From NCBI GenBank assembly GCA_024275555.1, contig JAJRYW010000240.1, positions 1 through 5,622 on the forward strand: a stretch of DNA of 5,622 bases, given 5' to 3'. The notes beneath the pieces are model-generated. The model did not search any database, was not told the origin of the DNA, and was given only the letters and a program-made list of their open reading frames with translations. This DNA comes from Calditrichota bacterium (lineage in GTDB: Bacteria; Calditrichota; Calditrichia; RBG-13-44-9; J075). Below are positions 1 through 5,234 of this stretch, piece by piece; position 1 is the stretch's first letter; each line of letters starts with the position of its first letter. The translations under genes were made by a program, and so were the position numbers.

Positions 1-1706
1 ACCGGTTTGCGGGCGTAGCGAATCCGCAGGATCATCTTCTGAAAGGCTTCGGTCATCTTTTCCAGCAGCTCAAAATTGCCCTGCTGAATGACATAGGCCA
101 CTTCTCCCAGGTTGGCCCCCACGGAAAAATTTTTGCCCTCGTTGCCAATCACCAGGCCGTGGTAATCATGCTGCTCCACAAAGTCGATCGCTTCCATGAG
201 CCCTTCCACGACATCGCGTCCCAGGGTATTGGATTTGGATCGGAATTCATAGAGCGCCACCCGCTCGCCGATATCCAGCAAGGCCGCTTCTTTGCGTTCA
301 ATAAGAATTTTCTCTTTTTTATTTTTCACCACATTCAGGTTGATCCGGTCTGAGTAAGCGGGCAATGGTGCATACCCCTGGCCGGGCCGGTAGACTTCCG
401 GTGAAGAAACATCGCCGCGATAAAAACTCTCCGCCCCCGCCTGAACCATCTCATCCACCCAGGCCGGCCAGGCAATTCCGGCAGATTTCATATCCTCAAG
501 GATTTTCTTCATGCCGATCACATCCCAAATCCGGAAGGGGCCCAGTTCCCACCCGAATCCCCAGCAGACGGCGTTGTCCAGATCGGCAGGGTTCCCGGTG
601 ATTTCCGGAATTCGCCGGGCGGCGTATCCAAGCAGGTCCAGCGTGGTTTGGCGGATGAAGGCGCCGATCCGCCCGGTGTCCGCATAAAGCGCTTTGTAAC
701 GCTCCCGCAGATCGGCTATTTTCGAGTACTCCTCCAAACCTTCCAGGCGAAGCGGCCGGCGCGGCTGGTACTCCAAAGTCTCCTTATTCAGGGAGAGAAT
801 CTCTTTCTTTACTTTTTGATAAAATCCTTTGCCGCTTTTTGCGCCCAGCAATTTTTGCTCGACCATCTTTTTCAGCAACGCCGGGGGACGATGCGCCTGG
901 CGGCTTTCATCATCGGGAACGGCCTGGTAAAGATTTTCGCCCACATAGGCCAGGGTATCGACCCCCACCACATCGATGGTGCGGAAGGTAGCCGACTTGG
1001 GGCGGCCGATCAGCGGCCCGGTCAGCGCATCGATCTCCTCAATCGAATAATCGCCGTCGGTAAAAAAGCGCACCGTCTGAAAAATCGCGTAAGCGCCGAT
1101 CCGGTTGGCAATAAAATTAGGCGTGTCTTTGGCAACCACCGTATTTTTGCCCAAATGAGTGCGCCCAAACCACTGCATGTAGGATATAAGATCCGGATCG
1201 GCGTCCGGCGTGGGAATAAGCTCCAGCAAAGGAAGATAACGGGGCGGATTGAAAAAATGGGTTCCCAGGAAGCGCCGTTTAAACTCCTCAGAACGCCCTT
1301 CCGAAATTAACCGCAACGGGAGGCCGCTGGTATTGCTGCTGATGATCGCCCCGGGGTGAGCAATCTCCTCGACCCTGCTCATCAACTGCTGTTTGATATC
1401 CAAATTTTCAATCACCGCCTCGATGATCCATTCCGCCCCGGCGATCCGGTCAAAGTGCTCTTCAAAATTACCGGGGATAATCCGGGTTGCCGCGTCCCGG
1501 GAGGCCAAGGGATTGGGCTTCATTTTGCCCAGTTTTTTAAGCGCGCCCCTGACAATGGCATTTTTATCCCCTTCCTTGGGAGCAATATCCAATAAATGCA
1601 CCTGTATCCCGGCGTTGGCCAGGTGGGCGGCAATTTGAGCGCCCATGACCCCGGCGCCAAGCACGGCCGCAGTGCGTAGCGGCAACTTATGCTGATAGAC
1701 TGGCAT
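1..1706 (-). CDS. fadN: FadN-type 3-hydroxyacyl-CoA dehydrogenase / enoyl-CoA hydratase, 3' end beyond window
   Basis: Seen: an uninterrupted minus-strand frame of 568 codons from ATG at 1706 to the window edge, preceded by a strong AGGAGG site (1713-1718) six bases upstream. The N-terminal Rossmann loop GAGVMG is at residues 17-22. The dehydrogenase signature GTHFFNPPRYLPLLE carries the family's catalytic His and Glu at H150 and E162, with the usual 12-residue separation. SSNTSG precedes it and GRPKSATFRT follows in the C-terminal helical HAD part. From about residue 482 a crotonase domain begins (VALYEF, then FSVGANLG at 527-534, part of the oxyanion hole). Known: this HAD-then-hydratase order and these motifs match Bacillus FadN (about 790 aa), the reverse of FadB/FadJ; it does the hydration and NAD-dependent oxidation steps of fatty acid beta-oxidation in the cytoplasm. 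The catalytic glutamates of the hydratase lie outside the window, so that activity cannot be checked. Inferred: repressed by the upstream TetR-family protein. Confidence 0.95.
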   Translation of the reverse strand, partial: MPVYQHKLPLRTAAVLGAGVMGAQIAAHLANAGIQVHLLDIAPKEGDKNAIVRGALKKLGKMKPNPLASRDAATRIIPGNFEEHFDRIAGAEWIIEAVIENLDIKQQLMSRVEEIAHPGAIISSNTSGLPLRLISEGRSEEFKRRFLGTHFFNPPRYLPLLELIPTPDADPDLISYMQWFGRTHLGKNTVVAKDTPNFIANRIGAYAIFQTVRFFTDGDYSIEEIDALTGPLIGRPKSATFRTIDVVGVDTLAYVGENLYQAVPDDESRQAHRPPALLKKMVEQKLLGAKSGKGFYQKVKKEILSLNKETLEYQPRRPLRLEGLEEYSKIADLRERYKALYADTGRIGAFIRQTTLDLLGYAARRIPEITGNPADLDNAVCWGFGWELGPFRIWDVIGMKKILEDMKSAGIAWPAWVDEMVQAGAESFYRGDVSSPEVYRPGQGYAPLPAYSDRINLNVVKNKKEKILIERKEAALLDIGERVALYEFRSKSNTLGRDVVEGLMEAIDFVEQHDYHGLVIGNEGKNFSVGANLGEVAYVIQQGNFELLEKMTEAFQKMILRIRYARKP

Positions 1707-1732
1707 AGAAGACCTCCTGGATCGGTTGGATG

Positions 1733-1749
1733 AAAGACTATCGGTCTTT
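1733..1749 (-). promoter_or_regulatory. Small hairpin in the fadN leader
   Basis: A perfect 6-bp inverted repeat, AAAGAC-N5-GTCTTT, sits in the predicted untranslated leader of fadN, 14 bases upstream of the AGGAGG site. It is short and AT-rich, so it may be only mildly stable; an effect on mRNA stability or ribosome access is speculative. Confidence 0.3.
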
Positions 1750-1795
1750 ACTTCTTTTTTTTGATGGCAAAAGTTACGGAAAAGTCGTCACAGCT

Positions 1796-1808
1796 TGAAC
1801 ACTGTTCA
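1796..1808. promoter_or_regulatory. TetR-type operator, fadN downstream site
   Basis: The palindrome TGAAC-ACT-GTTCA is identical over all 13 bp to the site upstream of tetR (2874-2886). On the fadN strand it begins about 9 bases after the predicted -10 box, at or just past the likely transcription start. A repressor bound here would block initiation or early elongation. Its centre lies 36 bp from the centre of the second fadN site, between three and four helical turns. Confidence 0.75.
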
Positions 1809-1816
1809 GCAACAAA

Positions 1817-1845
1817 AATATAACAGCGTCTTGAACGGTGTTCAA
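1817..1845 (-). promoter_or_regulatory. Predicted fadN promoter
   Basis: On the minus strand, -35 TTGAAC (1840-1845), a 17-bp spacer, then -10 TATATT (1817-1822), a good match to the sigma-70 consensus. The predicted start is near 1810, giving a leader of about 104 bases. The -35 is one arm of the operator at 1831-1845, and the same hexamers and spacing recur at the tetR promoter. No other equally good promoter was seen between fadN and tetR. Confidence 0.7.
1831..1845. promoter_or_regulatory. TetR-type operator overlapping the fadN -35
   Basis: A perfect 15-bp palindrome with 6-bp arms, TTGAAC-GGT-GTTCAA. One arm is the -35 hexamer, so repressor and RNA polymerase should compete. It differs from the other two sites in its 3-base centre and has the most symmetric arms, so it may be the strongest fadN site. 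Confidence 0.75.
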
Positions 1846-1876
1846 CCGAAAAGTTTAAAATCTTTGCAGTTGTTCA

Positions 1877-2224
1877 GGTATTTTTAACAGGAGGAGCAGG
1901 ATACACCGGGTAAGATGATGATCAATCCGTTGCCCGGTTACTCAAGGCCGTTTATCCAATGTTTCTGCCTCCCCGAGACAAATACATGGCGCACCAATGG
2001 CTTGTGCTTTGTTGCCGGAGTCTTATCCTATTTTCAAAACTATGCCGGTTGAGGGGTAAAAAACCGGTGTTTTTGTGTAGCAAGCTTTTAAAAAGGTGTT
2101 AAAACGAGGTATTTGCGTAGCCGGACCGTTGTCATGTGAAATTTCCCCACCCCGGCCCTCCCCGAAATCGGGGAGGGAGGCCGCTTTCACCCCGATTTCT
2201 CATTAATCTCGTCAAAAAACAATG
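1877..2224. other. Gene-free stretch between fadN control region and tetR
   Basis: About 350 bases with no open frame that looks coding on either strand. It holds the double-hairpin palindrome just after tetR (2156-2199, listed separately) and a weak CCGGTT/AACCGG inverted repeat (2045-2050 and 2062-2067) followed by a short T run. Nothing else is recognisable. Its length suggests a spacer or a decayed sequence. Confidence 0.5.
2156..2199. repeat. Palindrome with two alternative 10-bp stems, downstream of tetR
   Basis: Stem B: CCCTCCCCGA (2156-2165) pairs with TCGGGGAGGG (2168-2177), almost no loop. Stem A: GAAATCGGGG (2164-2173) pairs with CCCCGATTTC (2190-2199), with a 16-base loop. The stems share bases 2164-2173 and cannot form together. 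The element starts about 25 bases past the tetR stop. It could end the tetR transcript or stabilise its 3' end, but no U run follows on the minus strand, so a classical intrinsic terminator is not supported. It may instead be a copy of a dispersed GC-rich repeat. Confidence 0.5.
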
Positions 2225-2815
2225 TTAGTGAGAATTTTGCTGCAAGATATGCCTGATGGTGGCGCTAATCATTTCTGCCGGGTCAATTCGCCGGTCGATG
2301 CGTTTGGCCTTGAGCAGCGTCACCACGCCGTGCATAAACGACCAGATTAAGTGGGCATGAATATAGGGCTCCCCGACGGAGAGCAGCCCCTGGTCCCGGC
2401 ACTCTTTTAGGGCGCTGGCCACCACTTCCACACTGCGCCGGGCCCGGCGGTATTTTTCGGCCGGAAAACGGGCCATGCGTTCCGGGTTGAGCATAAACAT
2501 GATTTCGTAGTAGGCCGGGTTGTCCAAGCCGAACTGGATATAGTTGCGGCACAGTTGCTCCAACCGTTGCAGTGGATTGTCGAATTCCGCTTCGGTGTGA
2601 TCCTGAAGTTCGATCAGCTTTTCAAAACCTTCTTCAATCAGCGAGTGGATCAATTCATCTTTGTTATGGAAATAAAAATAAATTGTGCCCACGCTACACC
2701 CGACCTGCCGGGCAATCATGCGAATTGAGAGCTGGGTAATTCCCTGTTCAATCAGAAGTTCCCGGGTAACATCTAATATTGTTCGTCGAATATCCGGCTG
2801 AGGAGAGCTTGCCAT
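2225..2815 (-). CDS. TetR/AcrR-family transcriptional regulator, probable repressor of fadN and itself
   Basis: Seen: 196 aa from ATG at 2815, the usual TetR length. The N-terminal helix-turn-helix spans about residues 12-58, with the family signature CSVGTIYFYFHNKDEL at 40-55. The C-terminal ligand domain contains DNPAYYEIMF and a W-x3-HG motif (W158, H162, G163), typical of the WHG-type TetR C-terminal domain. The open frame extends upstream to a GTG at 2890, but that codon lies in the predicted -35/operator, so I reject it; the ribosome site before 2815 is weak. Known: TetR proteins bind short palindromes as dimers and release DNA on binding a small ligand; several control fatty acid degradation with acyl-CoA as ligand. 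Inferred: matching palindromes at its own promoter and at fadN make it the likely local regulator. The ligand is not visible in the sequence. Confidence 0.9.
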   Translation of the reverse strand: MASSPQPDIRRTILDVTRELLIEQGITQLSIRMIARQVGCSVGTIYFYFHNKDELIHSLIEEGFEKLIELQDHTEAEFDNPLQRLEQLCRNYIQFGLDNPAYYEIMFMLNPERMARFPAEKYRRARRSVEVVASALKECRDQGLLSVGEPYIHAHLIWSFMHGVVTLLKAKRIDRRIDPAEMISATIRHILQQNSH

Positions 2816-2858
2816 AGTAACCGCCACATCAGAGTACGTAGTCTTATGGGTTTTGGGG

Positions 2859-2887
2859 AATATAACCCCCGCCTGAACACTGTTCAA
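2859..2887 (-). promoter_or_regulatory. Predicted tetR promoter
   Basis: On the minus strand, -35 TTGAAC (2882-2887), a 17-bp spacer, and -10 TATATT (2859-2864), the same boxes and spacing as the fadN promoter. The start would fall near 2852, leaving a leader of about 37 bases before ATG 2815. This placement excludes the upstream GTG as the initiation codon. Confidence 0.7.
2874..2886. promoter_or_regulatory. TetR-type operator overlapping the tetR -35
   Basis: TGAAC-ACT-GTTCA, identical over 13 bp to the fadN downstream site. On the minus strand the three sites share the form GYTGAACASYGTTCARG. Overlap with the -35 predicts negative autoregulation. A further copy of the outer half-site, TTCAACAC, occurs 16 bp away at 2899-2906 (compare 2883-2890). 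Confidence 0.75.
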
Positions 2888-2937
2888 CACCTATTTTTTT
2901 CAACACCCGGGGAAATTGGAAAAATTGCCGGGAAGGT

Positions 2938-3648
2938 TTAGTCGTAGACATTGGCGGTTTTAACTAAGGCGGGGTTATTGGTGATCTTGATTTTACGGCC
3001 TCTTATTTCGATAATCTTTTCCTGCTTGAATTCGGATAAGTAGCGGATCACCGATTCGGTGGCTGTGCCGACGATGTTGGCGATATCCTCGCGGGTCAGG
3101 TGGATATCCAGGGTTTCGCCGTCGTCGGACAGGCCGTAAAACTCCTCTAAAATGAGCAGGGTCTCCGCCAGGCGCTCCCGCACCGGTTTTTGAGCCATAT
3201 CGACCAGGCGGGTTTCGGCCACTTTCAATTCCTGGGAAAGCAGCCGAATCACCTTCATAGACATTTCCGGATTATTTTGAATCAGTTTAAAAAAGACATC
3301 TTTGGGGATAAAACACACCAGGGAGTCTTCCAGCGCCGCCGCAAAGGAGGCGTACAGTTCCCCGCTGATCAGGGAACGGTAACCTAACACATCGCCGGCT
3401 TTGGCCAGCCGCACAATCTGCTCTTTGCCGTAGGCGTCCAGCTTGTAGACTTTGGCTTTGCCGCTGTTCAGGCAATACAGACCGGCCGGCCGGGTGCCTT
3501 CATAAAAAACATTCTGTCCCTTTTTATACAAATTACCGGTCTTGTGGCCGGCAACCAATTGCACTTCTTCGGGATTCAGCTCATCAAAGATGGAACACAA
3601 TCGCGCTTCGCATTTCTCGCAGGTAGGTAAGTCCAGCTTTCTGGGCAT
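2938..3648 (-). CDS. Crp/Fnr-family transcriptional regulator with FNR-like cysteines
   Basis: Seen: 236 aa from ATG 3648, preceded by AAGGAG eight bases upstream; an in-frame TTG at 3732 lies in the predicted promoter and was rejected. A cyclic-nucleotide-binding fold (about 30-125), a long dimer helix (about 128-152) and a winged helix-turn-helix (about 183-222) follow in order. Cysteines C10, C13 and C18 form C-x2-C-x4-C, and C112 in EDSLVCFIP aligns with E. coli FNR C122 (ETSMVCEIP). The N-terminal spacing differs by one residue from FNR's C-x2-C-x5-C. The cAMP-contact segment of CRP is not recognisable. In the recognition helix TESVIRYL, the E and R that contact the GA of the half-site are kept (E198, R202), while FNR's Ser before the Arg is Ile. 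Inferred: an oxygen- or redox-responsive regulator, possibly with an iron-sulfur cluster; some Crp/Fnr proteins with a similar N-terminal Cys pair may lack one. Targets are not evident here. Confidence 0.9.
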   Translation of the reverse strand: MPRKLDLPTCEKCEARLCSIFDELNPEEVQLVAGHKTGNLYKKGQNVFYEGTRPAGLYCLNSGKAKVYKLDAYGKEQIVRLAKAGDVLGYRSLISGELYASFAAALEDSLVCFIPKDVFFKLIQNNPEMSMKVIRLLSQELKVAETRLVDMAQKPVRERLAETLLILEEFYGLSDDGETLDIHLTREDIANIVGTATESVIRYLSEFKQEKIIEIRGRKIKITNNPALVKTANVYD

Positions 3649-3703
3649 GAAGAGAGCTCCTTCTTCTTCAAAAATATGCTGAAACGGTGAATCACTAAGC
3701 CTG

Positions 3704-3732
3704 AAGATAAAAGTATTTTCGGGATTTTTCAA
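3704..3732 (-). promoter_or_regulatory. Predicted promoter of the Crp/Fnr gene
   Basis: On the minus strand, -35 TTGAAA (3727-3732), a 17-bp spacer and -10 TATCTT (3704-3709). The expected start near 3697 gives a leader of about 49 bases to ATG 3648. It carries no TGAAC-N3-GTTCA palindrome and no TTGAT-N4-ATCAA box, so neither TetR control nor FNR-type autoregulation is apparent. Confidence 0.5.
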
Positions 3733-3746
3733 AAGAATAATATTTT

Positions 3747-3771
3747 GCCCGGTTATGGGGCCTATCCGGGC
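3747..3771 (-). terminator. Possible weak terminator hairpin after apbE
   Basis: GCCCGG (3766-3771) and CCGGGC (3747-3752) can pair across a 13-base loop, starting about 20 bases after the apbE stop; on the minus strand the stem is followed by an AT-rich run with mixed A and T. The long loop and lack of a clean U tract make it a weak candidate. Confidence 0.3.
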
Positions 3772-3791
3772 CGTATTGCGGCGCAGCAGGT

Positions 3792-4871
3792 TTATTTTTG
3801 CACCAGTTTTTCGAAAGAAGGGGTCATCAATTCTTTAAAGCGGGTTCCTTCCCGCACCAGCATAAACACCGCCAATTGGTGCTCGCGGGCAAATTTGATC
3901 CCCTGTTCCGGCCCCATCACATCCAGGGCCGTGGCCAGGCCGTCGGCCTCCATACAGCTTGCAGCGGCCACGGTGACAGAGGCTAATTTATGCTGAATCG
4001 GCCGTCCCGTGCGGGGATCGATAGTATGCGAGTAGCGCACACCGTCCGCTTCAAAATAGTTGTGATAATCGCCGGAGGTGGCCATGGCCAGGTTGGATAT
4101 TTTGACCACCTTCCGGATATCAAAACCGCGGTCCGGGGTGGCAACTCCCACACGCCACACCGCTCCTCCCGGGCCGGTTCCCCGGCCGCGCACTTCGCCG
4201 CCGATTTCTACCAGGTAATTTCGGATATTCAATGAATCCAGGTAGGCGGAAACTTTATCTACCCCAAAACCTTTGGCAATAGAAGACAGGTCGCAGTAGA
4301 CATTTGCATTTTTTTTGCGAACCGCCGGAGGTTCCGGCCGCACTTCCAGCAGGTGATATCCCACTAATTTCAAGCGTTTTTGAATTTCCTCCTCGGAAGG
4401 AATTTGGGTGGGTCGCGCTTCCGGGCCAAACCCCCACAGGTTAACCAGGGGCCCGATGGTCACATCCAGAGCGCCGCCGGTAAATTCGGCCAGTTTCAGG
4501 GCCTCATCCAGCACCAGCGCAAAATCCCGCGACACCGGAAACCAATCGGTTTTCCGGTAGCGGTTGAAGCGGGAGATCTCCGAATCCTCGATATAGGTGG
4601 ACATCTGCTGATTGACCTGCTTCAGCACTTCATCAATTGCTTGTTGAACGGTTTCCTGCCCGGGAACCTGTTTTTGCGCTCCCGTTTGCAGGTACTTGAC
4701 CATATAGCTTGTCCCCATGGTCAGGCCATTGAGCGTAACTAACTCCGGAGCGGTTTGCTGACGGCATTGCATTATGCCTGCCAAAGCCAGTGCAAAAACA
4801 AGCAAGCGGAACCATCTCCGGACGCGTTGTGTGGAAGTCATCAATAGGTAATCTGTCTTCATTGAAGTCAT
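3792..4871 (-). CDS. apbE: ApbE, FAD:protein FMN transferase
   Basis: Known: ApbE uses FAD and Mg2+ to attach FMN through a phosphoester to Thr/Ser of target proteins such as NqrB, NqrC and RnfG, acting outside the cytoplasmic membrane. Seen: 359 aa from ATG 4871, a normal family length; GAAAGAG lies just upstream, and a TTG at 4883 gives an alternative start. Residues 17-31 form a basic then hydrophobic signal segment ending near C36. Family motifs follow in order: LTMGTSYMV (50-58), MSTYIEDSEISRFN (90-103), GALDVTIGPLVNLWGFG (133-149), DLSSIAKGFGVD (194-205), LVEIGGEVRG (220-229), ATSGDYHNYFE (264-274), SHTIDPRTGRP (281-291) and EADGLATAL (308-316, including the metal-binding Asp region). 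The domain looks complete and active. Odd: the sequence before C36 is GIMQ, a poor lipobox, while ALA|G at 29-32 fits signal peptidase I. No flavoprotein substrate gene is in the window. It has its own predicted promoter. Confidence 0.95.
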   Translation of the reverse strand: MTSMKTDYLLMTSTQRVRRWFRLLVFALALAGIMQCRQQTAPELVTLNGLTMGTSYMVKYLQTGAQKQVPGQETVQQAIDEVLKQVNQQMSTYIEDSEISRFNRYRKTDWFPVSRDFALVLDEALKLAEFTGGALDVTIGPLVNLWGFGPEARPTQIPSEEEIQKRLKLVGYHLLEVRPEPPAVRKKNANVYCDLSSIAKGFGVDKVSAYLDSLNIRNYLVEIGGEVRGRGTGPGGAVWRVGVATPDRGFDIRKVVKISNLAMATSGDYHNYFEADGVRYSHTIDPRTGRPIQHKLASVTVAAASCMEADGLATALDVMGPEQGIKFAREHQLAVFMLVREGTRFKELMTPSFEKLVQK

Positions 4872-4891
4872 AAACTCTTTCAAGTTGTCAG

Positions 4892-4919
4892 AATATAGAG
4901 AATCGGGTTAAAAATTCAA
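4892..4919 (-). promoter_or_regulatory. Predicted apbE promoter
   Basis: On the minus strand, -35 TTGAAT (4914-4919), a 16-bp spacer and -10 TATATT (4892-4897). The start near 4885 leaves a short leader of about 14 bases before ATG 4871, which contains the GAAAGAG ribosome site. This supports ATG 4871 over the upstream TTG and indicates apbE is transcribed separately from queE. Confidence 0.5.
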
Positions 4920-5020
4920 ACCCTGAAATAATATCTGCTTTTCTGAATTTGTCCCGGCCCCGCTTTACTCGACCGTTGATTAAATATTTCGCGACCGGCA
5001 ACTTTGATGGTGTAAATTAA

Positions 5021-5062
5021 CGAGTGGCGAGTGGCGAGTGGCGAGTGGTGAGTGGCGAATTA
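5021..5062. repeat. Heptanucleotide tandem repeat
   Basis: Four exact copies of CGAGTGG (5021-5048), a fifth with one change (TGAGTGG, 5049-5055) and a degenerate sixth (CGAATTA, 5056-5062). It lies in the queE-apbE gap, about 100 bp upstream of the apbE promoter and directly beside the hairpin cluster. A 7-bp unit is likely to vary in copy number by replication slippage. It is too short and unspaced to be a CRISPR array. Confidence 0.85.
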
Positions 5063-5063
5063 T

Positions 5064-5205
5064 CCCCCGGAGCGTTGCTCCGGGGGATTTTCGGACGCTC
5101 TTTCGGGGCTGGAATATCGAAATAGCCCCGAAGGGGCAAAATAAGGAAGCCCGGTGCGAAGCGCTGGGAAAAGAAAAATTTACAGTGTTTAAGCCCCATA
5201 GGGGC
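5064..5205. repeat. Cluster of four short hairpins, likely an interspersed repeat element
   Basis: Four inverted repeats, each with a 3-base loop: CCCCCGGAGC-GTT-GCTCCGGGGG (5064-5086, 10 bp); GCCCC-GAA-GGGGC (5125-5137, 5 bp); CCCGGTGC-GAA-GCGCTGGG (5150-5168, 8 bp with two G-U wobbles if read as plus-strand RNA); GCCCC-ATA-GGGGC (5193-5205, 5 bp). The second can instead pair upstream as CGGGGCT (5104-5110) with AGCCCCG (5124-5130). From general familiarity, similar GCCCC-N3-GGGGC units separated by AT-rich bases recur between genes in Bacteroidota-like genomes. No transposase or target duplication is visible. Short open frames across it on both strands appear to be products of the repeat, not genes. 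Confidence 0.7.
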
Positions 5206-5234
5206 GACATGAGAACCAAAGTGTTAAAGTAGAA

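Noticed and set aside
648..1310. 220-codon plus-strand open frame
   Set aside because: It lies wholly opposite fadN, whose minus-strand translation carries clear family motifs; the plus-strand product resembles no protein family I know.
1796..1845. Palindromes read as FNR boxes for the Crp/Fnr protein
   Set aside because: FNR sites are TTGAT-N4-ATCAA with six bases between TTGA and TCAA; here there are seven and the centre falls on a base. The overlap with the tetR promoter favours TetR, though a nonstandard Crp/Fnr site cannot be fully excluded.
1864..1876. Possible fourth operator around GTTCA upstream of fadN
   Set aside because: Only one arm (GTTCA, 1872-1876) is present; the other arm matches poorly, so it is at most a chance half-site.
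2045..2074. Terminator-like CCGGTT/AACCGG hairpin followed by T residues on the plus strand
   Set aside because: No plus-strand gene precedes it, the stem is 6 bp and the loop 11 bases; probably chance.
2874..2886. Palindrome read as a LexA (DinR-type) box
   Set aside because: The Gram-positive-type LexA box is GAAC-N4-GTTC; these sites have a 3-base centre and flank a fatty acid gene and a TetR gene, not DNA-repair genes.
4974..5010. Two TTGAT half-sites upstream of apbE as FNR targets
   Set aside because: Neither has a matching ATCAA arm at the right spacing, and they lie about 90-125 bp upstream of the predicted apbE start.
5021..5062. Tandem repeat as a CRISPR array
   Set aside because: Units are 7 bp with no spacers, and no cas gene is present.
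5104..5205. Intrinsic terminator of queE
   Set aside because: The nearest stem on the minus strand (5193-5205) is 5 bp and is followed by TTAAACACTG, with no U run.
5038..5232. Plus-strand open frame of 64 codons, and minus-strand frames across the same stretch
   Set aside because: They translate the tandem repeat and hairpin cluster; the peptides follow the repeat units and have no ribosome site or domain. Such products are often mis-annotated as small hypothetical proteins.
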